In this document: positions 1 through 9,200 of the stretch, in pieces
Numbering within the stretch: the stretch's first letter is position 1
Layout: each line of letters starts with the position of its first letter
Origin: Actinomadura rifamycini DSM 43936
GTDB lineage: Bacteria > Actinomycetota > Actinomycetes > Streptosporangiales > Streptosporangiaceae
Direction: 5' to 3'
NCBI RefSeq assembly: GCF_000425065.1
Contig: NZ_AULB01000014.1
Coordinates: 140,462 to 204,461, forward strand
Length of the DNA stretch: 64,000 nt
Notes under the pieces: model-generated
Databases searched by the model: none
Told to the model about the DNA's origin: nothing
The model's input: only the letters and a program-made list of their open reading frames with translations
Made by a program: the position numbers and the translations under genes

Positions 1-14
1 AGGAGGTAGACGAC

Positions 15-437
15 ATGCCGGACTACGTGAGCGTCGGGGTGAGCACCCCGCAGGAACTGCCCCCGAACACGTGGGTCACCGTCGAGTGGGGCACGGAGTA
101 CGCGGACGCGGAGCACCACCACTGGGACAAGGGCGGCTCCTCGCTGATCATCGGGTCGTGCCGCTACTCGCTGACCGCGAGCGTCCAGATCAAGGGCCTG
201 CCGAAGGGCACCGAGATCCAGGCCCGGACGGTCGAGGTCGAGGAGGCGGGCGACCGCCGGGACGGCGGCCCGATCGCGGAGTACACCGCGAGCGACGGCG
301 ACACGTTCCTGCTCTACTCGCTGCCCGCGGACACGGTCGGCGACGGCTTCCGGGTGCGGTTCCAGGTGATCCACTACGGGACGGCGACCGGCCAGATCAC
401 CGCGGGCAGCGCGAAGGCGTTCGCCTGGCCGACCTGA
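15..437 (+). CDS. Hypothetical protein, possible beta-sandwich fold
   Basis: A 140-residue protein that I do not recognise. It has no signal peptide and no membrane segment. Alternating hydrophobic and polar stretches, such as [13 protein letters not shown] (about 51-63) and [14 protein letters not shown] (about 110-123), suggest an all-beta sandwich of the kind seen in phage receptor-binding or C1q/TNF-like jelly-roll proteins. An HHH tract lies near residue 35. The fold is only a guess from strand pattern. The start is certain: AGGAGGT, a full Shine-Dalgarno, occupies the first bases of the window 8 nt before the ATG. A 22-bp palindrome follows 10 nt after the stop, so this is the last gene of a transcript that begins outside the window. 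Confidence 0.7.
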   Translation: MPDYVSVGVSTPQELPPNTWVTVEWGTEYADAEHHHWDKGGSSLIIGSCRYSLTASVQIKGLPKGTEIQARTVEVEEAGDRRDGGPIAEYTASDGDTFLLYSLPADTVGDGFRVRFQVIHYGTATGQITAGSAKAFAWPT

Positions 438-447
438 GGCGGCCCGC

Positions 448-469
448 CCGGTCCGGCGCGCCGGACCGG
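448..469 (+). terminator. Hairpin terminator after the first gene
   Basis: A perfect 22-bp palindrome (11-bp arms, CCGGTCCGGCG and its complement) starts 10 nt after the stop codon. There is no T tract, as is common for actinobacterial terminators. The physical loop must open to at least 3-4 nt. Confidence 0.6.
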
Positions 470-602
470 AAGGCCCGTCCGACCATGGCCGGAAATCGGG
501 AAAATCGGGTCTAGTCCAGATTTCAACGTCGGCATACGTTCGTTGGGTCGCCTTCCACGGAGGCCCCGATGGCGTGGTCGACCCGGCAGCGCGCCCCTCC
601 CG

Positions 603-640
603 GGGACGTCTCGCTCACGAGCCCACCCCCGAGACGTCCC
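603..640 (+). promoter_or_regulatory. Inverted repeat in the coxS leader
   Basis: GGGACGTCTCG (603-613) and CGAGACGTCCC (630-640) form a perfect 11-bp inverted repeat with a 16-nt spacer. The right arm ends 1 nt before the probable ribosome binding site GGGAGA (642-647) of coxS, whose ATG is at 652. It could be a DNA operator or an RNA hairpin that modulates initiation of the cox operon. The two cannot be told apart from sequence alone. Confidence 0.55.
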
Positions 641-651
641 TGGGAGAACGC

Positions 652-1143
652 ATGCCACGTATCCGTGTCGAGGTCGATGGGGCGACGTACGAGGACGACG
701 TCGAACCGCGCCTCCTGCTCGTCCACTATCTGCGCGAACGGCTGGGGAAGGTCGGCACCCCGGTCGGCTGCGACACCACCAACTGCGGAGCGTGCACCGT
801 CCTGCTGGACGGGCTGAGCGTGAAGAGCTGCTCCGTGCTCGCCGTCCAGGCGGACGGCCGCGACGTGACGACGATCGAGGGGCTGGGCGCGGGCGGCCCG
901 CACCCGCTGCAGCGCGCGTTCCACGAGGAGCACGGGCTCCAGTGCGGCTACTGCACCCCCGGCATGATCATCGCCGCGCTCGACCTGCTGCGCGACAACC
1001 CCGACCCGTCCGACGAGGAGATCCGGGAGGGGCTCGAAGGGAACCTGTGCCGCTGCACCGGCTACCAGAACATCGTGCGCTCGGTGCGGCGCGCGGCCGG
1101 CGACATGCGCCGGCCGGCGCGGGAGCAGGAGGTCGCGCCGTGA
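652..1143 (+). CDS. coxS: CO dehydrogenase-family small subunit, 2Fe-2S (CoxS)
   Basis: A 163-residue iron-sulfur subunit of a xanthine oxidase/CO dehydrogenase-family molybdenum hydroxylase. It passes electrons from the Mo site in CoxL to FAD in CoxM. An N-terminal plant-type ferredoxin domain has the Cys pattern [12 protein letters not shown] with a fourth Cys in VKSC. A C-terminal four-helix domain binds the second cluster through CGYC and CRC. The length is normal. The ATG at 652 is chosen over upstream in-frame starts because GGGAGA lies 4 nt before it and the protein then begins with the usual ferredoxin strand. The stop overlaps the coxL GTG by 4 nt, so translation is coupled. Gene order S-L-M is that described for form II CODH-like operons; form I operons are M-S-L. 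Confidence 0.93.
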   Translation: MPRIRVEVDGATYEDDVEPRLLLVHYLRERLGKVGTPVGCDTTNCGACTVLLDGLSVKSCSVLAVQADGRDVTTIEGLGAGGPHPLQRAFHEEHGLQCGYCTPGMIIAALDLLRDNPDPSDEEIREGLEGNLCRCTGYQNIVRSVRRAAGDMRRPAREQEVAP

Positions 1144-3506
1144 CCGCGACGGACGACCGGCCGGCCGAGATCGGGACGCCGCGCCGCAGGTCGGAGGACG
1201 CGCGGCTGGTCACCGGCCGGACGCGCTGGACCGACAACATCGCCCCCGCCGGCACCCTGCACGTGGCGTTCCTGCGCAGCCCGCACGCGCACGCGCGGAT
1301 CGAGCGGGTGGACGTCGCGGCGGCGCGGCGCGCGCCGAACGTCGTGGCGGCGTTCTCCGGCGCCGACCTCGCGGACGAGCAGGGCTCGCTGCCGTGCGCG
1401 TGGGTCGTCACCGAGGACATGCGGCACCCCGAGCATCCGCCGATGGCCGTCCGGGAGGTCCGGTACGCCGGCGAGCCGGTGGCGTGCGTGGTGGCGCGCG
1501 ACCGGGCCGCGGCCGCGGACGCCCTGGAGGAGATCGACGTCGACTACGCGCCGCTGCCCGCCGTCGTCGACATGGAGGCGGCCGTCGCGGACGGCGCCGA
1601 CCTCGTGCACGACGCCCTCGGGACGAACGAGTCGTACACGTGGGTGTTCGAGAACGGCGACCTGGACGCGGCGATGCGGGACGCGCCGGTCGTCCTGGAA
1701 CGCCGGTACGTGCAGCAGCGGCTGATCCCGACGGCGATGGAGCCCCGGTCGGTGGTGTGCGTCCCGGAGGGCGACGAGTTCACCGTCTACTCGGCGACGC
1801 AGATCCCGCACATCCTGCGGCTGATGCTCGCGACCGTCACCGGGATCCCCGAGCACCGCCTGCGGGTGGTGGCGCCGGACGTCGGCGGCGGGTTCGGCTC
1901 GAAGCTGCAGGTGTACGGCGAGGAGGTGCTCGCGCTGCTGCTGGCGCGGCGGCTCGGCCGCCCGGTGAAGTGGACGGAGTCGCGCAGCGAGGGCAACATG
2001 ACCGTCCACCACGGCCGCGACCAGATCCAGCGGCTCACCCTCGCCGCCGACGGGGACGGCCGGATCCGCGGCCTCAAGGTGGACCTGCTGGCCGACATGG
2101 GCGCCTACCTGATGCTGGTGACGCCCGGCATCCCGCTGCTCGGCGCGTTCATGTTCAACGGCATCTACAAGATGGACGCGTACTCGTTCACCTGCACGGG
2201 CGTGTTCACCACCAAGACGCCGACGGACGCCTACCGGGGCGCGGGACGCCCCGAGGCGACGTACGCGATCGAGCGGCTGATGGACGAGCTCGCCGCCGAA
2301 CTCGGCCTCGACCCGATCGAGGTGCGGCGCCGCAACTGGATCGGGCACGGCGAGTTCCCGTACGACACGATCGCGGGCCTCACCTACGACAGCGGGAACT
2401 ACGAGGCCGCGACCGAGCAGGCGCTGCGGCTCCTGGAGTACGACAAGCTTCGCGCCGAGCAGGCCGACCGCCGCGACCGCCGCGACCCCGTGCAGCTCGG
2501 CATCGGCGTGTCGACGTTCACCGAGATGTGCGGGCTCGCGCCGTCCCGCGTCCTCGGGTCCCTGTCGTACGGCGCGGGCGGCTGGGAGCACGCGGCGGTG
2601 CGGGTGCTGCCGTCCGGGAAGGTCGAGGTCGTCACCGGGTCGTCCGCGCACGGGCAGGGGCACGAGACGGCGTGGGCGCAGATCGCCGCGGACCGGCTCG
2701 GCGTCCCCTTCGAGGACGTGCGGGTCCTGCACGGCGACACGGCCGTGTCGCCGAAGGGCATGGACACCTACGGCTCGCGGTCGCTCGCCGTCGGCGGGAT
2801 CGCGCTGTACTCGGCGTGCGACAAGGTCGTCGAGAAGGCGCGGAAGGTCGCGGCGCACCTGCTGGAGGCCGCGGAGGACGACCTGGAGTTCACCGCCGGA
2901 CGGTTCGGCGTGCGCGGCGTCCCCGGCGCCGGGGCCACGATCCAGGAGGTCGCGACGGCCGCGTTCGCCGCGCACGACCTGCCGGACGGCGTCGAGCCGT
3001 CCCTCGACTCCGACGCGACGTTCGACCCGGACAACTTCTCGTTCCCGCACGGCACGCACCTGTGCGCCGCCGAGGTCGACACCGAGACCGGGATGGTGCG
3101 GATCCGCAAGTACGTGGCGGTGGACGACGTCGGGAAGGTCGTGAACCCGCTGATCGTCGAGGGGCAGGTGCACGGCGGGCTCGCGCAGGGCATCGCGCAG
3201 GCCCTCTACGAGGAGGCCGTGTACGACGCCGACGGCAACCTCACCACCACCACGATGGCCGACTACCTGATCCCCTCGGCCGCCGACCTGCCCGAGTTCG
3301 TCACCGACCGCACCGAGACGCCCGCGACGTCCAACCCGCTCGGGGTGAAGGGCGTCGGCGAGGCGGGCACGATCGCGTCCACCCCGGCGGTCGTCAACGC
3401 GATCGTGGACGCGCTGCGCCCGTTCGGCGTGTCGGACGTCCCGATGCCGTGCACGCCCGAACGGGTCTGGCGGGCGCTGCGCGCGACCGAGGGAGGCGCC
3501 CGATGA
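1140..3506 (+). CDS. coxL: Form II CO dehydrogenase-like large subunit, Mo-cofactor binding (CoxL)
   Basis: A 788-residue molybdopterin cytosine dinucleotide-binding catalytic subunit. It has the family motif GGGFGSK and, near the C terminus, GVGEAGTI, whose Glu (about E741) is the general base of the family. The active-site loop reads AYRGAGR (364-370), the form II (BMS-type) signature. Form I CO dehydrogenases carry AYxCSFR with the Cys that holds the Cu-Mo centre. That Cys is absent, so CO may not be the physiological substrate. Purine, aldehyde or other heteroaromatic hydroxylation are alternatives. The GTG start overlaps the coxS stop (GTGA) and the stop overlaps the coxM ATG (ATGA). No MoCo-insertion chaperones (coxD/coxE/coxF-like) are seen next to it. 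Confidence 0.92.
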   Translation: MTATDDRPAEIGTPRRRSEDARLVTGRTRWTDNIAPAGTLHVAFLRSPHAHARIERVDVAAARRAPNVVAAFSGADLADEQGSLPCAWVVTEDMRHPEHPPMAVREVRYAGEPVACVVARDRAAAADALEEIDVDYAPLPAVVDMEAAVADGADLVHDALGTNESYTWVFENGDLDAAMRDAPVVLERRYVQQRLIPTAMEPRSVVCVPEGDEFTVYSATQIPHILRLMLATVTGIPEHRLRVVAPDVGGGFGSKLQVYGEEVLALLLARRLGRPVKWTESRSEGNMTVHHGRDQIQRLTLAADGDGRIRGLKVDLLADMGAYLMLVTPGIPLLGAFMFNGIYKMDAYSFTCTGVFTTKTPTDAYRGAGRPEATYAIERLMDELAAELGLDPIEVRRRNWIGHGEFPYDTIAGLTYDSGNYEAATEQALRLLEYDKLRAEQADRRDRRDPVQLGIGVSTFTEMCGLAPSRVLGSLSYGAGGWEHAAVRVLPSGKVEVVTGSSAHGQGHETAWAQIAADRLGVPFEDVRVLHGDTAVSPKGMDTYGSRSLAVGGIALYSACDKVVEKARKVAAHLLEAAEDDLEFTAGRFGVRGVPGAGATIQEVATAAFAAHDLPDGVEPSLDSDATFDPDNFSFPHGTHLCAAEVDTETGMVRIRKYVAVDDVGKVVNPLIVEGQVHGGLAQGIAQALYEEAVYDADGNLTTTTMADYLIPSAADLPEFVTDRTETPATSNPLGVKGVGEAGTIASTPAVVNAIVDALRPFGVSDVPMPCTPERVWRALRATEGGAR

Positions 3507-4360
3507 TCCCCGCGAGCTTCGGCTACACCCGTCCGGCCACGGTCGGCGACGCCGTCGCGGCGCTCGCCGACGCGGGCGAGGACGCGAAGGTGCTGGCCGG
3601 CGGGCAGAGCCTCATGCCGCTGCTGCGGATGCGGCTCGCGTTCCCCGAGACGCTGATCGACCTCGACCGCGTCGACGGCCTGCGGGAGATCCGCGACGAC
3701 GGGAACGCCCTGGTCATCGGCGCGATGGCCACCCACCACCAGGTGATCCGCGACCCGCTCGTCCGCGCGCACGCGCCGCTGCTCGTCCGCGCCACCGAGA
3801 CCGTCGCGGACCCGGCCGTGCGCCACCGCGGCACGTTCGGCGGCGCGCTCGCGCACGCCGACCCGGCCGGGGACCTGCCCGCCGTCGCGCTCGCGCTCGA
3901 CGCGGTGCTGCTCGCCCGGTCGTCCCGCGGCGAGCGCGAGATCCCCGCGGCCGAGTTCTTCGTCGACTGGATGACGTCCGCGCTGGAGCCCGACGAACTA
4001 CTCACGGGCGTCCGGGTGCCCAAGCTCGGCGACGGCTGGGGCGTCCACTACGAGAAGTTCCACCGGACGGCCCAGGCGTGGGCGATCGTCGGCGTGGCGT
4101 GCGCGGTCCGGCGCGCGAACGGCACCGTCGAGGAGGCGCGCGTCGCGCTCACCAACGTGGGCCCGGCGCCCGTCCGGGCGTCCGCCGTCGAGCGCGCCGC
4201 CGCGGGCCGTCCCGCCGCGGCGGACGCGCTCCGCGCGGCGGCCGAACCGGCCGCCGACGGCATCGACCCGCCCGGCGACCTGCACGGCTCGGCGGAGTAC
4301 CGGGCGCACCTGGCGCGGGTCCTGACCGCCCGCGCGCTCGCGGCGGCCGCCGCCGTGTGA
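3503..4360 (+). CDS. coxM: CO dehydrogenase-family medium subunit, FAD-binding (CoxM)
   Basis: A 285-residue FAD subunit of the molybdenum hydroxylase. The N-terminal PCMH-type FAD domain has AGGQSLMPLL (about 32-41) for the FAD pyrophosphate and TFGGALAHADPAGD (about 112-125), the second family motif. The C terminus is a CODH flavoprotein C-terminal domain ending in an Ala-rich helix. It receives electrons from CoxS and delivers them to the respiratory chain. The ATG overlaps the coxL stop by 4 nt. A perfect 19-bp hairpin follows 5 nt after the stop, so coxSLM forms one transcript unit and the downstream coxG is at least partly insulated from it. Confidence 0.93.
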   Translation: MIPASFGYTRPATVGDAVAALADAGEDAKVLAGGQSLMPLLRMRLAFPETLIDLDRVDGLREIRDDGNALVIGAMATHHQVIRDPLVRAHAPLLVRATETVADPAVRHRGTFGGALAHADPAGDLPAVALALDAVLLARSSRGEREIPAAEFFVDWMTSALEPDELLTGVRVPKLGDGWGVHYEKFHRTAQAWAIVGVACAVRRANGTVEEARVALTNVGPAPVRASAVERAAAGRPAAADALRAAAEPAADGIDPPGDLHGSAEYRAHLARVLTARALAAAAAV

Positions 4361-4365
4361 CCCCC

Positions 4366-4411
4366 GGCCGCGCCCCGGCCGCCCCGACTGGCGGGCGGCC
4401 GGGGCGCGGCC
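4366..4411 (+). terminator. Perfect 19-bp hairpin between coxM and coxG
   Basis: GGCCGCGCCCCGGCCGCCC (4366-4384) and its exact complement (4393-4411) are separated by an 8-nt loop. No T tract follows. It is the strongest hairpin in the left half of the window. It should end the coxSLM transcript, or set a lower level for coxG if it acts as an attenuator. Confidence 0.75.
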
Positions 4412-4454
4412 GTAAGGTCACCGGTACATCTCCGGACGATAAGGACGATTATCT

Positions 4455-5453
4455 ATGGAGCTCGACCACGAGTTCAGCGTGCCGGTACCGGTGGACCAAG
4501 CCTGGTCGGTCCTGCTCGACGTGGAGCGCATCGCCCCGTGCATGCCGGGCGCCACCCTCGACGCGGTCGACGGCGACGAGTACCGCGGCCGGATGAAGGT
4601 GCGCGTCGGCGCGATGACCATCACCTACCGCGGCACGGTGAAGATCGTCGCGGCGGACGAGGCGTCCCGCGAGGTCGCGCTGGAGGCGTCCGCGAAGGAG
4701 GCGCGCGGCTCCGGGACGGCCGCCGCCACCGTGCGCGCGACCCTGCGGGAGTCCGACGGCACGACCCACGTCGCCGTCCGCACCGAACTCAACGTGACGG
4801 GCCGCCCCGCCCAGTTCGGCCGCAACATCCTCGCCGAGGTCGGCACCAAGATCATCAACCGGTTCGCCAAGAACCTCGCCACCGAGATCGAGTCCCCCAC
4901 CGCCCCCGCCGAGCCGGACGCGCCCGCGGACCTCCAAGCGGCCGCGAACGCCAAGGCCGACGCCGACGCCAAGGCCACGGCCGACACCGACACGACGACC
5001 GAGGCGAGCACCGACACCGAGGCACCCGCAGACCTTCAGGCCGCCGCGAATGCCAAGGCCGACGCCGACACCGGGACGACGTCCGAGGCAGGCGCCGACA
5101 CCGGCGCCGGGACGGCGACCGAGGCGGGCGCCGACACCGAAGCGCCCGCAGACCTCCAGACCGCCGCCAACGCCAAGGCCGAGGCCGCCGCCAACGCCAA
5201 GGCCGACGCCGATGCCGAGGCTCCGGCCGTGGCCGGGGCGGAGGTCGCGCGGCCGGTGACGGGCGTGCCGGCCGGGGCGGACGACGCGGCGCGGCGGCCC
5301 GTGCCGCCGGCGCCGAACCGGTTCGACGACGACGCCATCGACCTGCTGGAGGTCGCCGGGCCGTCGCTGGCCAAGCGGGCCGTCCCGGCGGTGGGCGCGC
5401 TCGTCGCGGTGCTGCTGCTCCTCCGGTTCCTCACGCGGCGCCGCCGGGGCTGA
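4455..5453 (+). CDS. coxG: CoxG-like SRPBCC protein with repeat linker and C-terminal membrane anchor
   Basis: A 332-residue protein. Residues 1-150 are a carbon monoxide dehydrogenase subunit G (CoxG/SRPBCC) domain, a hydrophobic-pocket fold; family members recruit CODH to the membrane and have been linked to quinone handling. Residues about 156-262 are an Ala/Asp/Thr-rich linker with three copies of the unit APADLQ(A/T)AANAKA, beginning at residues 156, 190 and 230 (nt 4920, 5022, 5142). Residues about 309-326 (VGALVAVLLLLRFL) form one membrane helix followed by RRRRG, so the N-terminal domain is cytoplasmic on a tether. It stands 94 nt after coxM, beyond a strong hairpin. The repeats make length variation between strains likely. 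Confidence 0.88.
   Translation: MELDHEFSVPVPVDQAWSVLLDVERIAPCMPGATLDAVDGDEYRGRMKVRVGAMTITYRGTVKIVAADEASREVALEASAKEARGSGTAAATVRATLRESDGTTHVAVRTELNVTGRPAQFGRNILAEVGTKIINRFAKNLATEIESPTAPAEPDAPADLQAAANAKADADAKATADTDTTTEASTDTEAPADLQAAANAKADADTGTTSEAGADTGAGTATEAGADTEAPADLQTAANAKAEAAANAKADADAEAPAVAGAEVARPVTGVPAGADDAARRPVPPAPNRFDDDAIDLLEVAGPSLAKRAVPAVGALVAVLLLLRFLTRRRRG
4920..5240 (+). repeat. Imperfect repeats encoding the CoxG linker
   Basis: Three copies of a segment encoding APADLQ(A/T)AANAKA start at 4920, 5022 and 5142, separated by Asp/Thr/Glu/Ala/Gly-rich spacers of unequal length. A partial fourth unit (AANAKADADAEAP) follows the third copy. The repeat is coding and in frame. Confidence 0.8.
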
Positions 5454-5520
5454 GCGCGGGTCAAGAGCGCGCCAACGATCCGTACGGGAACGGCGGCGCG
5501 GGTGGATCGCGGGCGGCGGG

Positions 5521-6240
5521 ATGCCGTCGGGTGGTCCCGTGGACACGATCGGGCTTCAGCGGGTCCCGGACCTCGCGGACGGCAACTGGTGGCATCGGGA
5601 GCGGCGCACGGTCCTGACCGGTGAGCTGCTGCGGTTCAGCGCGCCCGGCGCGGCGGTGGACGTCGGCGCCGGGACGGGCGCGGCGGCGCGGCTGCTCGCC
5701 GAGCACGGCTGGTACGCGACGGCGGTCGACCTGAGCCCGGACGCCGTCGCGGCGGCGCGCGCGCAGGGCGTCGAGGCGTACGTGGGGGACGCGCGTTACC
5801 TGCAACTTCCCGGGGGCGGGTTCGACCTCGCGCTGGTCCTGGACGTCCTGGAGTTCATCGAGGACGACGCGCGGGCGGCGGCCGAGGTCGCGCGCGTCCT
5901 GCGGCCGGGCGGGACGGCGCTGGTGTCGGCGGCGGCGGACATGGCGCTCTGGTCGGCGCGGGACGTCGCGGACGGGCGGGTCCGGCGGTACGGGCGGCGC
6001 GCGCTGGTGGAGCTGCTGGAGGGCGCCGGGCTGGTGGTGGAGCGGGTGTGGAGCCGGGGCGTGCTGGTGCGGCCGGTGCCGCGGCTGCTGCGGCACCGGA
6101 TGTCGCGCCGGGACGACCTGGCGCCGCTGCCTCCGGCGCTCAACGGGGCGCTGCGGCTGTCGGCGGCGGTGGAGCGGCGGCTGCCGGTGCGGTCGTGGCC
6201 GGGGACGTGGCTGTTCGCGCGGGCCCGCCGCCCCGGCTGA
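5521..6240 (+). CDS. Class I SAM-dependent methyltransferase
   Basis: A 239-residue soluble methyltransferase. Motif I is VDVGAGTGAAARLL (about 42-55), motif II ends AVDLSP (about 69-74), an acidic GDAR follows, then FDLALVLDVLEFIEDD and the motif III region LRPGGTALVSAA. The C-terminal third is Arg-rich with no recognisable substrate domain, so the acceptor is unknown. It converges with the adjacent glycosyltransferase/glycerophosphotransferase gene, with 27 nt between stops, and may modify a cell-wall or lipid acceptor. The ATG at 5521 is used; GTG codons nine and eighteen bases later are possible. Confidence 0.85.
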   Translation: MPSGGPVDTIGLQRVPDLADGNWWHRERRTVLTGELLRFSAPGAAVDVGAGTGAAARLLAEHGWYATAVDLSPDAVAAARAQGVEAYVGDARYLQLPGGGFDLALVLDVLEFIEDDARAAAEVARVLRPGGTALVSAAADMALWSARDVADGRVRRYGRRALVELLEGAGLVVERVWSRGVLVRPVPRLLRHRMSRRDDLAPLPPALNGALRLSAAVERRLPVRSWPGTWLFARARRPG

Positions 6241-6267
6241 CCCGCCGGGGCGGTGCGGCCCGCGGGG

Positions 6268-9200
6268 TCAGCTCCGCAGGCCGGTGAAGACGCGGTCGAG
6301 GACGCGGCCGGTGGCGCCGCCGTCGTCGTGCGGGCAGTAGGTGACGAAGAACCGGTCGTAGGCGTCGGCGTGGTCGGGTTCGCTGTCGCGGGCCGCGCGG
6401 ACGGCCTCGGCGACGTCGACCGTCCGGGCGACGACGGGGCCCGGCGCCTCCGCTTCCAGGTCGAAGTAGAAGCCGCGCACGTGGTCGCGGTACCGCTCCA
6501 GGTCGTGGGCGTAGAAGACCATGGGTCGGCCGAGGACGGCGAAGTCGAACGCGGCGGACGAGTAGTCGGTGACGAGGACGTCGGCGGCCATGTAGAGGTC
6601 GGTGATGTCGGGGTAGCCGGAGACGTCCATGACGAAGTCGTCGGACGGGGGCAGGTGCCGGTCGGTCACGAGGTGGTGCGTGCGCACCAGGAGGACGTGG
6701 TCGTCGCCGAGGACCTTGCGCATGGTCTCGACGTCGAGTTCCATGCGGAAGCCGCGGCGGCCGCGCGTGTAGGTCTGGTCGTCCCGCCACGTGGGGGCGT
6801 AAAGGACGACCTTCTTGCCCTCGGGGATGCCCAGTTCTTTGCGGACGTGCGTGCCGAGCGCGTCGGTGTCCGGTGAGCTGAGGATGTCGTTGCGCGGGAA
6901 CCCGGTCTCGAGGATCTCGCCGCCGTACCGGAACGCCCGCCGCATGATCTGCGTGGCGTAGGGGCTGGGCGACAGGAGGAAGTCCCAGTGCGGGACCTCG
7001 TGCTCCATCCAGTCGTGCTTCTCCGCGCGCTGGTACGGCATCTCCGTCAGGTCGTACCCGAGGCGCTTGAACGGGGTGCCGTGCCACGTCTGCAGGTACG
7101 TCTGACCTGGACGCTTCGTGAACCAGCGGGGCACGCCGTAGTTCGTGACGATGTACCGTGCGCGCGCGAGGAGCCGGTAATGCTCGCGGCTGCCGTACTG
7201 GACGATCCGGGCCTCGCCGTCGACGGTGAACTGGCCGTCGCGCGACACCCACACGCATTCCGTCTCCGGCCGACGCCGCGTCAGCTCCTCGAAGATCGCC
7301 CGCGGGTTGCAGCTGTACGACGAGCCCGCGTAGCCGTCGAACACGGCGACGTCCGCGAGCGGGCTGCGCAGGTAGACCGGGTAGTCGCGGGACCGCAGCA
7401 CGCGCTGCGCGTAACCGCCGCGCTCGTCGTCGGCGAGGGCGGGCCGGGTGCGGAGCCGCAGCGCGTCCGTCTGCTCCACGCCGAGCTCGTACTCCCGCCC
7501 GCCGACGGCGTGCCGGCCGGGCAGGGACGGGACGGCGGAGCGTTCGGCGACGACGGCGACGTCCCCGGCGCGGGTCGGCGCGAGCACCTCCCACGTCCCG
7601 GCGGCCAGCGGGACGTCGCGGCCGAACGCGGCGGTCTCGGCGGGCGAGAACGTCGCGACGAACCGGCTCCCGTCCCAGGTCACCGGGATCCGGTGGGTCT
7701 CCCCGGTCTCCGGGCGGCGGACGAGGAAGTGCGCGGGCGGGTCCTGCGGGTCGGCGAACTCGCCGGCGAGCGCCAGGTGCCCGGACCCGTCCCAGCGGGC
7801 CGCCGTGACGACCGGGCGCGGGGTCCGCTCGATGCCCCGCAGGTTCCCGAACGACGTCCGGGTGAGGACGTACTCGCGTTCCCGCCACAGGAACCTGGCC
7901 TCGGTGAGGGCGGGCGCGACGGTGAGGCGCAGCGGGCCGCCCTCCCCCGTCAGCCGGACGTCCCAGTCGAGGACGTCGCGCAGGTGCGCCCGGTACGGTC
8001 GGGCGGGCGCGTCGGCGGGCATCAGGTCGGCGAGCGGCAGCGTCGCGGTGAACCCGAAGCCGGTGCCCTCGACCGTCTGCAGGACGGCCGCCGGGCGCAG
8101 CGTCACCTCGCCGCGGACCTCCGCGCCGCCGTGCCGGCGGAACGCGACGACGGACGCGTTCGTCCCGAGCGCCCGCTTCGTCCAGCCGGTGAGCAGCAGC
8201 GTGTCCCCGGACCGCCGGTACTCGGTCACGACCGCCTTGGACCGCTTCACGTGCACGACGAACCCGCCGTCGTCCCCCGCGGGCTGCACCGCGACCAGCT
8301 CGTCGACCTGCCGCGCCGCCGTCCACCGCACCGCCGGCTCCACCGCGTCGAGGCGCTGCACCGCGCGGCGTCCCGCGGTCGCGACCTCCGCGAACAGCTC
8401 CCAGGTGCCCGAGCGCCACTCGTCCCCGTCCAGCAGGTACTCGGGCTCGATCCGCACCGCGAACCCCGCCCAGTCGACGCACACCCGCGACTGCCCGGAC
8501 CGCGCGGTCGCCTCCGGGCGCCGCACCCGCTCGACGGGGAGCCCCACCTCCCGTCCGGTCTTCACGTTGCGCATCCACACCCGGATGCGGGAGTCGCGGA
8601 CGTCCGACACCTCCAGCCGGTCGAAGTGCGCCCAGCCCCCGACGATCAGTGTGTCGCCGTCCCACGCGACCCGGTCGACGTCCGCGCGCAGCTCGACCTC
8701 GTCGGTGACGTCGTACACCTCGTCGGGGATCGCGCGGTCCGGGTCGCCGAAGAACGGGTACCGCGCGTACCAGCGGGGCCGGAACCGGCCGCGCGCCTCC
8801 ACCGGGACGTCCGCGAGGCCGCCCTCCTGGAACGCGAGCACCTCCAGCAGCTCCCGCGGCATCCGCTCGCGCAGCAGGTGCAGTTCGAGGCGGCGGATCG
8901 CCGCCAGGCCCTCGACGGCCGCCGGGCCGGCCTCCGCCACGAGCCGCGCGCCCAGGTCGACGAGCCGCTCCCGCTCCTGGGGCGGCGCGGCGGGCAGGGC
9001 CCGGACGAACGCGTGCATGTCGACGTCGAGGATCTGCGCGTGGAACGCGGGCAGCAGGCCGGGCGCGTGCTCGGCGAACAGCCGCTGCACGATGTCGAGG
9101 GACGCGTGCCGGTCGTTGAGCAGCGCCGGGTCGGCGGCGCGGTCGGTGAGCGAGCCGGGGCGGCGCCGCCAGAAGTACACGGTCGCGTCGAGGACGTCCA

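Noticed and set aside
543..1139. Upstream extension of coxL through coxS
   Set aside because: coxS fills this region in another frame with both iron-sulfur motifs; the coxL fold starts at the GTG at 1140.
4920..5240. Noncoding microsatellite or frameshift in coxG
   Set aside because: All repeat units stay in one frame and a membrane anchor follows, so it is a protein linker.
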